Under the pieces are notes generated by a model. That model saw only the letters and a list, made by a program, of their open reading frames with translations. It searched no databases and was not told the DNA's origin. 21,791 nt of DNA, taken from positions 1-21,791 of the forward strand of contig JAFTXF010000058.1 in NCBI GenBank assembly GCA_017461685.1. The letters run 5' to 3'. Each line of letters starts with the position of its first letter. Positions within the stretch are counted from its first letter, which is position 1. The stretch is from Lachnospiraceae bacterium. Lineage in GTDB: Bacteria > Bacillota > Clostridia > Lachnospirales > Lachnospiraceae. The translations under genes were made by a program, and so were the position numbers. This document shows, in pieces, positions 13,674 to 21,791 of this stretch.

Positions 13674-16600
13674 ATGTATTTAAAAAGCATAGAAATTCAG
13701 GGCTTTAAGTCCTTTGCAAATAAAATTAATTTTCAGTTCCACAACGGTATTACCGGCATTGTGGGACCTAACGGCAGCGGTAAGAGTAATGTAGCAGACG
13801 CCGTACGCTGGGTATTGGGTGAGCAGCGTATCAAACAGCTGCGAGGCGGCAGTATGCAGGACGTTATTTTTGCCGGAACAGAGCTGCGTAAGCCCTTAAG
13901 TTACGCTTATGTGGCTATTACTTTAGACAATTCCGACCATCAGTTACCGATTGATTATCATGAGGTGACGGTAGCGCGCCGTTTGTACCGTTCCGGTGAA
14001 AGCGAATATCTGATTAACGGTACTGCCTGCAGGTTGAAGGATGTCAACGAGCTTTTTTACGATACCGGTATCGGCAAAGAGGGCTATTCCATTATCGGTC
14101 AGGGACAGATTGATAAGATTCTGAGCGGTAAGCCCGAGGAACGCAGAGAGCTTTTTGATGAAGCGGCAGGTATTGTGAAATTTAAAAAGCGCAAAACCTC
14201 CGCCATGAAGAAGTTAGAAGAGGAAAAGGCCAATCTGGTTCGTGTAACGGATATTCTGGCGGAGTTGGAAAAGCAGATTGGGCCGTTAGAGCGCCAGTCT
14301 GAAAAGGCAAAGATTTATTTAAAGAAAAAAGAAGCATTAAAAACCTTGGATGTTAATTGCTTCCTGTTAGAGCACAGACGACTGAATGCCGAGCTGACAG
14401 CCGTAGAGGAGAAGTATCAGATTGCAAGCACTCAGCTTCAGGAGGCCTCTGCAGGCTACGAGCGGATTAAGGAAGAATACGATATGGCTACTGCAGCCAT
14501 CGAGATTTGTGAGACCGCCATTGAGGAAAATCGCACTCTCTTAAGCGAAGGCAGCGTACTGCGCGGTAAGCTGGAGGGTCAGATTAATGTATACAAGGAG
14601 CAGATTCATTCTGCGGAAAGTAACGAAAAGCATTTTTATACCCGTAAAGTGAGAATAGAGGCTGAAATTGCTGCAAAGGAAGCTGAGAAGGCAGAGCTTT
14701 TAAAAGATAAGGCCAAGATAGACGCTACCGTGGAAGACATTGCAAGGGTTCGAGACGAAGCTCAGTCAAATTTGGATGCTGTTTTAGATGAAATTACCCG
14801 GGTGAAGGCTCAGATAGATGCGCAGAAGAATGCTATTATTGATTATTTGAATCAGCGTGCAGGCATCAAATCCAAGCTGAGCCGTTTTGATTCCGTAGTG
14901 GAACAGACCCAGATTCGTAAGGCTGAAATTCAGGCCAGAATGCTTCGGGCTAAGAGTGATGAGGCCAAGCAGGAAGAAACCATTGAAGCCCTGCAGAAGG
15001 CTTATGAGGAGCTTTCAGAGGCTATTCGTGGGATGGAAGCGGAAGTGGCTGCCAAGGAAGAAGAGGTCAATGCCTTCCGCAAGGAATTAACAGCTTGTGA
15101 CGAGCGTTACCGCAGTACCCAGGAGCAGTATCACAGAGAACAGTCCAGACTGGAGGCACTGTCCAATATGACAGAGCGTTACGAGGGCTATGGCGGTGCT
15201 GTTAAGAGTGTTATGGAACAGAAGGGGCGTGAGAAGGGCATCGTAGGCGTTGTGGCAGATATTTTAAAAACCGACGCCAAATACGAGCTGGCCATTGAAA
15301 CTGCCTTGGGCGCGAATATACAAAATATCGTTACCGAGGATGAAGAGGTGGCTAAGCGCATGATCGCTTTCTTAAAGCAGCAGAAGGCCGGACGTGCCAC
15401 CTTCCTACCGTTAACCAGTATCAAAAATCCCCAGCCGTTTAAAAATGAAGATTGTTTAAAGGAACAGGGTGTTTTGGGACTGGCAGACAGTCTGGTTCAT
15501 GTAGATAAGGCATACAGCAGTGTGGCCAAGAGCCTTCTTGGCAGAATTGTGGTAGTAGACCACATCGACCATGCCGTGAAAATTGCCAGAAAATACAATT
15601 ATGCCGTGCGCATGGTTACCTTGGAAGGAGACCTGTTAGTACCGGGCGGTGCCATGAGCGGCGGTGCCTATAAGAATAATTCCAATCTTTTGGGCCGGAG
15701 AAGAGAAATGGAGTCTATCGAAAAGCAGATTAAAAGTCTTGCGGAGAAGATGGAAGCCATTGAACAGGAAATCGAAGAAAAAAAATCTGCACGAAACCGT
15801 CTCCGTGTAGAGGTGGAGGGCATGAAATCTACCCTTCAGATGAAATTGATCGAACAGAATACGGCCAGATTAAATGTAACGGCTGCATTGGAGCGAAAGG
15901 AAGAAGCTTTAGCAGATGCCGGTGAACTGACAAGAGAGATTCAGGAACTGGAACAGAGCCTGAAGGCGTTAGAGGTGGAGAAAACTGCTGTTATGGAGGA
16001 ATTAAGGGCTTCCGTAAGAGCAGAGCAGGATGCAGACAGCGAGGTTATGAAGCTGCAGTCCCGACTGTCAGAGTTAAGCGACGTGGAAGAGGAGGAATCT
16101 GCTAAGGTAAATGAATGGGAGATGAAGGTTCGTTCCTTCCGCCAGACTTTGGAATTCCACGAGCAGAATGTCAGCCGAATTCAGGGCGAAACAGACCGCT
16201 ATATCAAGGAACTGGAAGAGATAGAGGCAAGCATCGCAGTCAGCAAGCAGGATGTGGTGGACAGACACGCTGCCATTAAAGAACTGGAAGAAAGTATTTT
16301 ACATTCCGAACAGATGCAGGGTGAGGCCGGTGTCAAATTAAAAGAGGCCATGGCCCGCAAGGAAGAATTAACTACGCAGCAAAAGCAATTCTTTGACAGA
16401 CGTGAAGAAATGGCACAGCAGATTGCCGGCCTGGATAAGGAAGTGTACCGTCTGAATGCGCAGAGAGAGAAGTTGGACGAAAGCATCGAAAACCAGATTA
16501 ATTACATGTGGAATGAATATGAAATTACACTTTCCGATGCTTTGAATCTTTCCAATCCTGAGTTCACGGATTTGTCTGCCATGAAGAAGGAAATTGCTGA

Positions 16601-17234
16601 AATTAAGGCGGAGATAAAAAAGCTGGGTGACGTCAACGTAAATGCCATTGAAGATTATAAAAATCTCATGGAGCGTTACACCTTCTTAAAAACACAGCAT
16701 GATGATCTGGTAGAAGCAGAAAAGGCATTAGAGGGCATTATTGAAGAGCTGGATGCCGCAATGAGAAAGCAGTTCAGGGAGAAATTTGCTGATATCGGAA
16801 GAGAGTTCGATAAGGTATTTAAGGAGCTCTTCGGCGGCGGTAAAGGTACTCTGGAGCTTCAGGAGGAAGAGGATATCCTGGAGGCAGGCATTCGCATTAT
16901 TGCACAGCCGCCGGGCAAGAAGCTGCAGAATATGATGCAGTTATCCGGTGGTGAAAAGGCATTAACTGCCATTGCATTATTGTTTGCCATCCAGAATTTA
17001 AAGCCATCGCCGTTCTGCTTATTGGACGAAATAGAAGCTGCGTTGGATGAATCCAATGTAGGTCGTTACGCCAAGTATTTACATAAGCTGACTAAGCATA
17101 CGCAGTTTATTGTTATCACCCACAGACGTGGTACTATGGAAGAGGCGGACCGTCTCTATGGTATTACCATGCAGGAGAAGGGTGTTTCTGCGCTGGTAAG
17201 TGTAAATCTGGTAGAGCAAGAGTTGGAGGAGTAG
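13674..17234 (+). CDS. smc: Chromosome segregation ATPase SMC
   Basis: SMC is the ATPase core of the condensin-like complex that compacts and separates the chromosome, working with ScpA and ScpB (not in this window). The 1186-residue length is the classic bacterial size. The N-terminal ATPase half has MYLKSIEIQGFKSFANK and Walker A GPNGSGKSN (31-39). Two long coiled coils flank a hinge at roughly 510-660, recognisable from YEGYGGAVKSVM and LVPGGAMSGG. The C-terminal half carries signature LSGGEKALTA from residue 1090 and Walker B CLLDEIEAALD (D1118, E1119). The start is ATG 13674, giving the standard N-terminus; the frame extends upstream into rnc but without support. Its ribosome binding site lies in the last codons of rnc. 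Confidence 0.97.
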   Translation: MYLKSIEIQGFKSFANKINFQFHNGITGIVGPNGSGKSNVADAVRWVLGEQRIKQLRGGSMQDVIFAGTELRKPLSYAYVAITLDNSDHQLPIDYHEVTVARRLYRSGESEYLINGTACRLKDVNELFYDTGIGKEGYSIIGQGQIDKILSGKPEERRELFDEAAGIVKFKKRKTSAMKKLEEEKANLVRVTDILAELEKQIGPLERQSEKAKIYLKKKEALKTLDVNCFLLEHRRLNAELTAVEEKYQIASTQLQEASAGYERIKEEYDMATAAIEICETAIEENRTLLSEGSVLRGKLEGQINVYKEQIHSAESNEKHFYTRKVRIEAEIAAKEAEKAELLKDKAKIDATVEDIARVRDEAQSNLDAVLDEITRVKAQIDAQKNAIIDYLNQRAGIKSKLSRFDSVVEQTQIRKAEIQARMLRAKSDEAKQEETIEALQKAYEELSEAIRGMEAEVAAKEEEVNAFRKELTACDERYRSTQEQYHREQSRLEALSNMTERYEGYGGAVKSVMEQKGREKGIVGVVADILKTDAKYELAIETALGANIQNIVTEDEEVAKRMIAFLKQQKAGRATFLPLTSIKNPQPFKNEDCLKEQGVLGLADSLVHVDKAYSSVAKSLLGRIVVVDHIDHAVKIARKYNYAVRMVTLEGDLLVPGGAMSGGAYKNNSNLLGRRREMESIEKQIKSLAEKMEAIEQEIEEKKSARNRLRVEVEGMKSTLQMKLIEQNTARLNVTAALERKEEALADAGELTREIQELEQSLKALEVEKTAVMEELRASVRAEQDADSEVMKLQSRLSELSDVEEEESAKVNEWEMKVRSFRQTLEFHEQNVSRIQGETDRYIKELEEIEASIAVSKQDVVDRHAAIKELEESILHSEQMQGEAGVKLKEAMARKEELTTQQKQFFDRREEMAQQIAGLDKEVYRLNAQREKLDESIENQINYMWNEYEITLSDALNLSNPEFTDLSAMKKEIAEIKAEIKKLGDVNVNAIEDYKNLMERYTFLKTQHDDLVEAEKALEGIIEELDAAMRKQFREKFADIGREFDKVFKELFGGGKGTLELQEEEDILEAGIRIIAQPPGKKLQNMMQLSGGEKALTAIALLFAIQNLKPSPFCLLDEIEAALDESNVGRYAKYLHKLTKHTQFIVITHRRGTMEEADRLYGITMQEKGVSALVSVNLVEQELEE

Positions 17235-17238
17235 GCTT

Positions 17239-18189
17239 ATGGGTGAAGAAAAAAGAGGCTTTTTTGCCAAGCTAAAGGCTGGTTTGACGAAAACCAGAGA
17301 TAATATTGTCCGGGGCATTGATCAGGTATTCAGTGGTTTTTCTGACATTGATGAAGAGTTTTATGAGGAGCTTGAGGAACGCCTGATTATGGGCGATATT
17401 GGTGTTAATGCTACCTCAGAGATTATGGAGCGTGTACGTGAAAATGTGCGAAAGCTTCAGATTAAGGTGCCGTGGCAGTGTAAAAAGCTTTTGGTGAATT
17501 CCATCAAGGAGCAGATGCAGGTAGAAGATACCGCTTACGAATTTGAACACAAAAAATCTGTTATTTTTGTAATAGGCGTGAACGGAGTTGGTAAAACTAC
17601 TTCTGTAGGTAAATTGGCTTATAATCTGCGCATGTCCGGCCGTAAGGTGTTGATTGCAGCAGCAGACACTTACCGTGCGGCAGCAGGAGAACAGTTGCAG
17701 GAATGGGCAAAGCGTGCCGGTGTAGATATGATCAGCTCCAAGGAAGGCACAGATCCTGCCAGCGTGGTTTTTGATGCGGTAAATGCAGCCAAGGCCAGAA
17801 ACGTAGATGTACTCATCTGTGATACGGCAGGCCGTTTGCATAATCGCAAGAATCTGATGGAAGAATTAAAGAAAATGAATCGCATTATCGATAGAGAATT
17901 TCCGGATGCGCACAGAGAAAATCTGATTGTTTTAGACGGTACTACCGGTCAGAATGCTCTGGTACAGGCCAAGGAGTTCGGAACGGTAACGGATTTAACC
18001 GGTATTGTATTAACCAAGCTTGACGGTACCGCAAAGGGCGGTATCGCCGTAGCAATTCAGTCCGAGTTAAAAGTGCCAGTGAAATTTATCGGCGTAGGCG
18101 AGGGAATTGAGGACTTACAGAAATTCGATGCAAATGCCTTTGTAAATGCGTTGTTTGAAGTGCAGGACGGAGAATTTGAAGAAGACTGA
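17239..18189 (+). CDS. ftsY: Signal recognition particle receptor FtsY
   Basis: FtsY is the membrane-associated GTPase that receives ribosome-SRP complexes and hands them to the Sec translocon. The 316-residue protein is the short Firmicutes form: a brief basic N-terminal stretch (GFFAKLKAGLTKTRDN) for membrane binding in place of the long acidic A domain, then the NG domain. GTPase motifs are GVNGVGKTT (113-121), DTYRAAAGEQL, DTAGRLH (195-201) and TKLDG (259-263). It starts 4 bases after smc with GGAGGAG as ribosome binding site. The stop at 18187 falls at the start of an 18-bp tandem repeat that, read in the +1 frame, would add an acidic tail of about 17 residues. Ffh, the partner GTPase, is at the right end of the window. 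Confidence 0.97.
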   Translation: MGEEKRGFFAKLKAGLTKTRDNIVRGIDQVFSGFSDIDEEFYEELEERLIMGDIGVNATSEIMERVRENVRKLQIKVPWQCKKLLVNSIKEQMQVEDTAYEFEHKKSVIFVIGVNGVGKTTSVGKLAYNLRMSGRKVLIAAADTYRAAAGEQLQEWAKRAGVDMISSKEGTDPASVVFDAVNAAKARNVDVLICDTAGRLHNRKNLMEELKKMNRIIDREFPDAHRENLIVLDGTTGQNALVQAKEFGTVTDLTGIVLTKLDGTAKGGIAVAIQSELKVPVKFIGVGEGIEDLQKFDANAFVNALFEVQDGEFEED

Positions 18190-18238
18190 TTTAGAAAAAG
18201 CACATGATTTAGAAAAGGCACCTGATTTAGATGCAGAA
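18187..18238 (+). repeat. 18-bp tandem repeat at the ftsY-ilvA junction
   Basis: TGATTTAGAAAA(A/G)GCAC(A/C) occurs at 18187-18204 and 18205-18222, and a partial third unit TGATTTAGATGCAGAA is at 18223-18238. The first TGA is the ftsY stop. Read one base later, the units give DLEKAH, DLEKAP, DLDAE and a TGA at 18239-18241, an open acidic peptide in the +1 frame of ftsY. The repeat also fills most of the space in front of ilvA. Confidence 0.8.
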
Positions 18239-18249
18239 TGAGGATGATT

Positions 18250-19470
18250 ATGAAAGATTTACTTACATTAGAGAGATTTGAGGAAGCCAGTGAGGTATTA
18301 AAATCAGTTACTTTGGAGACAAAGCTGATTTACAGTGATTATTTTAGTACTCAGACCGGAAACCGTGTTTATTTTAAGCCTGAGAATATGCAGTTTACAG
18401 GAGCTTATAAGGTACGTGGCTCCTATTATACCATGAGTACTCTGACAGAGGAGGAGAGAGCCAGAGGCGTGATTACAGCTTCCGCGGGGAATCATGCCCA
18501 GGGTGTTGCTTATGCGGCCAAGTGCTTTGGCTGCAAGGCTACTATCGTTATGCCGACTACCACGCCTTTGATGAAAATTAACCGTACCAAGTCTTACGGT
18601 GCAGAAGTAGTACTGCACGGAGATGTGTATGATGAGGCCTGTGCCAAGGCTTATGAACTGGCTGATGAGCACGGATATACCTTTATCCATCCTTTTGATG
18701 ATTTGAGAGTGGCTACCGGACAGGGAACCATTGCCATGGAGATTTTTAAGGAGCTTCCATTGGTAGACTATATTCTGGTTCCTATCGGCGGAGGCGGCCT
18801 GGCAACCGGTGTGTCTACCCTTGCCAAACTTTTAAATCCTCATATCAAAGTAATCGGTGTAGAGCCGGCAGGGGCTAATTGCATGCAGGTTTCCTTTGAA
18901 AAGGGAGAAGTAACCACTTTGCCAACTGTAAATACCATTGCAGACGGTACTGCGGTGAAGACACCGGGCAGCAACATTTTCCCTTACATCAGAGAAAATC
19001 TGGATGATATTATCACCGTGGAGGACGATGAATTGGTAGTATCCTTCCTGGATATGGTAGAAAATCACAAAATGGTAGTGGAAAATTCCGGCTTACTGAC
19101 TGTTGCGGCCTTAAAGCATTTAAATGTAAAGAATAAGAGAGTAGTATCTATTTTGAGCGGCGGTAATATGGACGTGATCACCATGTCCAGTGTGGTACAG
19201 CAGGGACTTATTTTCCGCGATCGTATTATCACAGTGGCTGTTCGTCTTCCGGATAAACCGGGCGAGCTGCACCGAGTTTCCGGTGTCATTGCTGCCAACG
19301 ATGGTAATGTGATTAAGCTGGAGCACAATCAGTTTGTCACTACCAACAGAAAAGCGGCAGTAGAGCTGGTAATTACTATGGAGGCCTTTGGCACGGAGCA
19401 TAAGCATCAGATTATGGAAGCGTTGGAGAAAGAAGGCTATCAGCCTAAACTGGTGCCGACGATTTCATAA
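18250..19470 (+). CDS. ilvA: Threonine ammonia-lyase (threonine deaminase) with ACT domain
   Basis: The enzyme turns threonine into 2-oxobutanoate and ammonia with pyridoxal phosphate, the entry to isoleucine synthesis or a catabolic step. The 406-residue protein has the fold-type II PLP domain with the Schiff-base lysine K54 in FTGAYKVRG, the substrate loop SAGNHAQG, and the phosphate-binding PIGGGGLATG. A single C-terminal ACT-like domain covers about 325-402 (ITVAVRLPDKPGELHRV). This is the shorter form common in Clostridia, rather than the two-ACT-domain E. coli IlvA. I place the start at ATG 18250, five bases after TGAGGA; ATG 18238 and 18244 are in frame but less well served. It is probably transcribed from ftsY or from an unseen promoter, and is unrelated in function to its flanking SRP genes. 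The biosynthetic versus catabolic role cannot be settled here. Confidence 0.93.
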   Translation: MKDLLTLERFEEASEVLKSVTLETKLIYSDYFSTQTGNRVYFKPENMQFTGAYKVRGSYYTMSTLTEEERARGVITASAGNHAQGVAYAAKCFGCKATIVMPTTTPLMKINRTKSYGAEVVLHGDVYDEACAKAYELADEHGYTFIHPFDDLRVATGQGTIAMEIFKELPLVDYILVPIGGGGLATGVSTLAKLLNPHIKVIGVEPAGANCMQVSFEKGEVTTLPTVNTIADGTAVKTPGSNIFPYIRENLDDIITVEDDELVVSFLDMVENHKMVVENSGLLTVAALKHLNVKNKRVVSILSGGNMDVITMSSVVQQGLIFRDRIITVAVRLPDKPGELHRVSGVIAANDGNVIKLEHNQFVTTNRKAAVELVITMEAFGTEHKHQIMEALEKEGYQPKLVPTIS

Positions 19471-19511
19471 TATTGTGATGGCAGCGAAAATATAATAAAA
19501 AAGGAGCCTAT

Positions 19512-20378
19512 ATGAAAAACATTGGAAAACTGATTTGGGAATATAGTATTATGTCGATTGGGGCGGTATTGTATGCCATAGGTATTTCGATGTTTTTGGA
19601 TCCGAATAATCTGGCGCCGGGCGGAGTGACCGGTATTGGAATTATTTTAAGCAAATTTATTCCGCTGGAAACTGGTACTATTGTGTTTATCATTAATATT
19701 CCGCTGATTATTGTTGGTTTTTGGAAATTGGGGCATAGGCTGATTTGGCGTACTTTTTATTGTATAGCGATAACCTCTACGCTGATTGATACGATAAATA
19801 ATGTTTACGGACGTGCCTTGACCGATGATAAGATTATTTCGGCTATTACGGGAGCGGGGCTGGTGTCCTTGGGGATTGGTTTGATTATGAAGCAGGGCGG
19901 CACTACGGGAGGTTCCGATATTGTGGTAAGGCTTTTACGCAGGCGCTTTCCGCATATTAAGACAAGTGTCTTGTTTTTCTGCATTGACTGCATGATTGTG
20001 ACATCGTCTGCCATTGCCTTTCGGGATATTGTGGTTGCTTTGTATGCCTTGGTGGCAGTGGTTGTAGGATCTTTTACCTTGGATAAAGTGCTGTACGGTA
20101 CGGACGAGGCCAAGATGATTTATATTATCAGCGACCACAGTAAACCTATTGCCGACAGTCTTTTAAAGGATTTGGCGGTGGGTGTGACCTTTATACAGGG
20201 CAGGGGCGCATACAGCGGTAAGGATAAGGAAGTTATCATGGTGGTAATGCGTAAGGCCCTGGCGCCAAAGGCAGAAGAAATTATCAAGAAGGTTGACCCG
20301 CAGGCCTTTATGATTGTGACAAACGCCAGTGAGATATATGGCCAGGGGTACAAAAATATTTTCAGTGAGAAGCTGTAA
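19512..20378 (+). CDS. YitT-family multi-pass membrane protein (DUF161 + DUF2179)
   Basis: This 288-residue membrane protein belongs to the YitT family. Five or six hydrophobic segments lie in the first 195 residues (for example about 10-29, 54-72, 79-96, 108-127 and 152-195). The conserved motifs APGGVTGIG (35-43) and GGTTGGSDIV (128-137) are present. A soluble C-terminal DUF2179 domain spans about 210-285, with GVTFIQGRGAYSG and MIVTNASEIYGQGY. The molecular function of the family is not established. The start ATG 19512 follows AAAAAGGAG. It lies 41 bp after ilvA without a terminator, suggesting co-transcription, and ends in a strong terminator that shares bases with the next promoter. A link to threonine metabolism is only suggested by position. 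Confidence 0.9.
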   Translation: MKNIGKLIWEYSIMSIGAVLYAIGISMFLDPNNLAPGGVTGIGIILSKFIPLETGTIVFIINIPLIIVGFWKLGHRLIWRTFYCIAITSTLIDTINNVYGRALTDDKIISAITGAGLVSLGIGLIMKQGGTTGGSDIVVRLLRRRFPHIKTSVLFFCIDCMIVTSSAIAFRDIVVALYALVAVVVGSFTLDKVLYGTDEAKMIYIISDHSKPIADSLLKDLAVGVTFIQGRGAYSGKDKEVIMVVMRKALAPKAEEIIKKVDPQAFMIVTNASEIYGQGYKNIFSEKL

Positions 20379-20413
20379 GGGGACAAAGTGTACTGAAAAA
20401 AATACAATATAAC

Positions 20414-20456
20414 AAGCGGGTGTCAAGAAAAAATACTTGACACCCGCTTTGGGTTT
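20414..20456 (+). terminator. Strong terminator after the yitT-family gene
   Basis: AAGCGGGTGTCAAG (20414-20427) pairs perfectly with CTTGACACCCGCTT (20436-20449), with an AAAAAATA loop. The tail TGGGTTTTGG has interrupted T residues. The 3' arm contains TTGACA, the -35 box of the downstream promoter. Confidence 0.8.
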
Positions 20457-20465
20457 TGGTAATAT
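20437..20465 (+). promoter_or_regulatory. Promoter of ylxM-ffh, embedded in the upstream terminator
   Basis: TTGACA (20437-20442), an exact -35 box, is followed after 17 bases by TAATAT (20460-20465), a four-of-six -10 box. Transcription would start around 20472, inside a further copy of GGTGTCAAG (20472-20480). The -35 box is the 3' arm of the yitT-family gene terminator, so the two units share DNA. Confidence 0.75.
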
Positions 20466-20520
20466 GATTTAGGTGTCAAGGGAATTTCCTTTACACAGAA
20501 GGAAAAAGGAGTGTGTAGGT

Positions 20521-20871
20521 ATGTCTTCTGTAGAAGAAATCGTGGAGCAGAGTCTCTTATATGATTTTTACGGCGAGTTGCTTACGGAACATCAGCAGAA
20601 GATATATGAAGCAGCCCTTTTTGAGGATTATTCTTTAAGCGAGATTGCTGAGGAAGCCGGTATTTCCAGACAGGGAGTACATGATTTGCTCAGGCGCTGC
20701 GACAAGCAGTTAAGAGGCTATGAGTCCAAGCTGCATCTGGTGGAGCGTTTTAACAGAGTCCGAAGTGATTTGGAGCGTATTGTGAGCCTGGTGGATGAAC
20801 TGGAGGAGGCAGACCCTGAGAAGCGGTCTGACATTAAGTGTATTGCAGGCAAGTTGATGGAGGAGCTTTAA
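20521..20871 (+). CDS. ylxM: YlxM/p13-family SRP-associated DNA-binding-like protein
   Basis: YlxM is a small helix-turn-helix protein encoded just before ffh in many Gram-positive bacteria; in streptococci it binds SRP components and modulates the Ffh/FtsY GTPases. The 116-residue product has the sigma-70 region 4-like helix-turn-helix at about 36-58 (YSLSEIAEEAGISRQGVHDLLRR), followed by a helical, charged C-terminal part. The preceding LLTEHQQKIYE segment matches the family start. The start is ATG 20521, nine bases after AAGGAG; the frame is open upstream to 20473, but that part lies in the promoter leader. The ffh start codon follows only three bases after its stop. Confidence 0.92.
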   Translation: MSSVEEIVEQSLLYDFYGELLTEHQQKIYEAALFEDYSLSEIAEEAGISRQGVHDLLRRCDKQLRGYESKLHLVERFNRVRSDLERIVSLVDELEEADPEKRSDIKCIAGKLMEEL

Positions 20872-20874
20872 TCT

Positions 20875-21791
20875 ATGGCATTTGAGAGTTTATCAGACAA
20901 ACTGCAAAATGTTTTTAAAAATTTAAAAGCCAAGGGGCGACTCACAGAGGCAGATGTAAAGCTTGCTCTGAAGGAAGTTAAGATGGCACTTTTGGAGGCC
21001 GACGTAAACTTCAAAGTAGTTAAGCAGTTTGTGAAGTCTGTGGAAGAGAGAGCAATCGGTCAGGATGTTATGAGTGGCTTAAATCCGGGTCAGATGGTTA
21101 TCAAGATTGTTCATGAGGAATTGATTTCCCTGATGGGCAGTGAGACCACGGAGCTGAAGCTTGCGCCGGGTCAGCAGATTACCGTGATTATGATGGCAGG
21201 TCTGCAGGGTGCCGGTAAGACTACCGCTACAGCCAAGATTGCCGGCAAGCTGAAGCTGAAATCCAAGAAGCCTTTGCTGGTTGCCTGTGACATTTACAGA
21301 CCGGCGGCTATTGAGCAGCTGCACATTAACGGCGAGAAGCAGGGAGTAGACGTATTCAGCATGGGTACGGGACACAAGCCTGTAGATATTGCCAAGGCAG
21401 CCTTAGAGCATGCGGCCAAGAATGGCCACAATGTAGTAATCCTGGATACCGCAGGTCGTCTCCATGTGGATGAAGCCATGATGGCAGAGCTTCAGGAGAT
21501 TAAGGCCCAGAGTACTGTACATCAGACTCTTTTGGTTGTGGATGCCATGACCGGTCAGGATGCGGTAAATGTAGCAACTGAGTTTAATGAGAAGGTGGGC
21601 GTTGACGGCATCGTGCTTTCCAAAATGGACGGTGATACCAGAGGCGGTGCGGCACTCTCCATCAAGGCTGTAACAGGCAGACCGATTCTGTTCGTTGGTA
21701 TGGGTGAGAAGCTTTCCGATATGGAGCAGTTTTATCCTGACCGTATGGCGAATCGTATCTTGGGAATGGGTGATGTGCTTTCCTTGATTGA
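20875..21791 (+). CDS. ffh: Signal recognition particle protein Ffh (3' end cut by window edge)
   Basis: Ffh is the GTPase subunit of the signal recognition particle, binding signal peptides and 4.5S/6S RNA. The first 305 residues are visible: MAFESLSDKLQNVFKNLKAK opens the N domain, then the G domain has GLQGAGKTT (109-117), DIYRPAAIEQL, DTAGRLH (from 191) and SKMDGDTRGG (from 249), followed by VGMGEKLSDMEQF. The methionine-rich M domain would lie beyond the window. The ATG at 20875 sits directly after the ylxM stop, with GGAGG in the last ylxM codons as ribosome binding site, so the two are translationally linked. Histidine-lysine in GTGHKPVDIAK replaces the more usual residues before PVDIA, which looks like normal lineage variation. 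Confidence 0.97.
   Translation, partial: MAFESLSDKLQNVFKNLKAKGRLTEADVKLALKEVKMALLEADVNFKVVKQFVKSVEERAIGQDVMSGLNPGQMVIKIVHEELISLMGSETTELKLAPGQQITVIMMAGLQGAGKTTATAKIAGKLKLKSKKPLLVACDIYRPAAIEQLHINGEKQGVDVFSMGTGHKPVDIAKAALEHAAKNGHNVVILDTAGRLHVDEAMMAELQEIKAQSTVHQTLLVVDAMTGQDAVNVATEFNEKVGVDGIVLSKMDGDTRGGAALSIKAVTGRPILFVGMGEKLSDMEQFYPDRMANRILGMGDVLSLI

Overview
The window looks like a chromosomal housekeeping region of a low-to-mid GC Gram-positive bacterium of class Clostridia, most likely Lachnospiraceae. This rests on strong AGGAGG-type ribosome binding sites, TTGACA/TATAAT promoters, the Firmicutes-type order rpmF - plsX - acpP - rnc - smc - ftsY - ylxM - ffh, and the protein sequences themselves. 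I cannot name a genus from the sequence alone.

Layout. (1) 1-2.45 kb: a WalJ/YycJ-type metallo-beta-lactamase-fold protein (+) and tmcAL (-) converge on a 279-bp intergenic palindrome that can fold almost end to end into one long hairpin. (2) 2.5-5.8 kb: pta and ackA (acetyl-CoA to acetate), then the DUF177/YceD protein and rpmF (ribosomal protein L32), the latter pair under a perfect-consensus promoter. (3) 5.8-11.5 kb: an accessory block made of a run of hairpins, a LytTR response regulator, a membrane-less GHKL histidine kinase with a C-terminal heptapeptide repeat, and two ABC exporter half-transporters (a probable heterodimer). It sits between rpmF and plsX, which are neighbours in many Firmicutes. 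(4) 11.5-18.2 kb: plsX, acpP, rnc, smc, ftsY, a tightly packed lipid / RNA-processing / chromosome / SRP-receptor series. (5) 18.2-20.4 kb: ilvA (threonine deaminase with ACT domain) and a YitT-family membrane protein, lying between ftsY and the SRP genes. (6) 20.4 kb to the end: ylxM and ffh (cut by the window edge), driven by a promoter whose -35 box lies inside the terminator stem of the yitT-family gene.

How they work together. Pta and AckA make acetate and ATP through acetyl phosphate; TmcAL, divergent from them, uses acetate and ATP to modify tRNA-Met. PlsX uses acyl-ACP made on the acpP product. FtsY, YlxM and Ffh belong to co-translational membrane targeting. The two-component/ABC block is the only clearly accessory gene module: a cytosolic sensor kinase and a LytTR regulator next to an exporter pair with no obvious cargo gene.

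The most unusual signals are non-coding or at gene ends: the 279-bp palindrome, the hairpin cluster upstream of the response regulator, the 21-bp coding repeat ending the kinase gene, an 18-bp repeat just after the ftsY stop that reads as an acidic tail in another frame, and the promoter-inside-terminator upstream of ylxM. I found no CRISPR array, no tRNA or rRNA gene, and no transposase gene.
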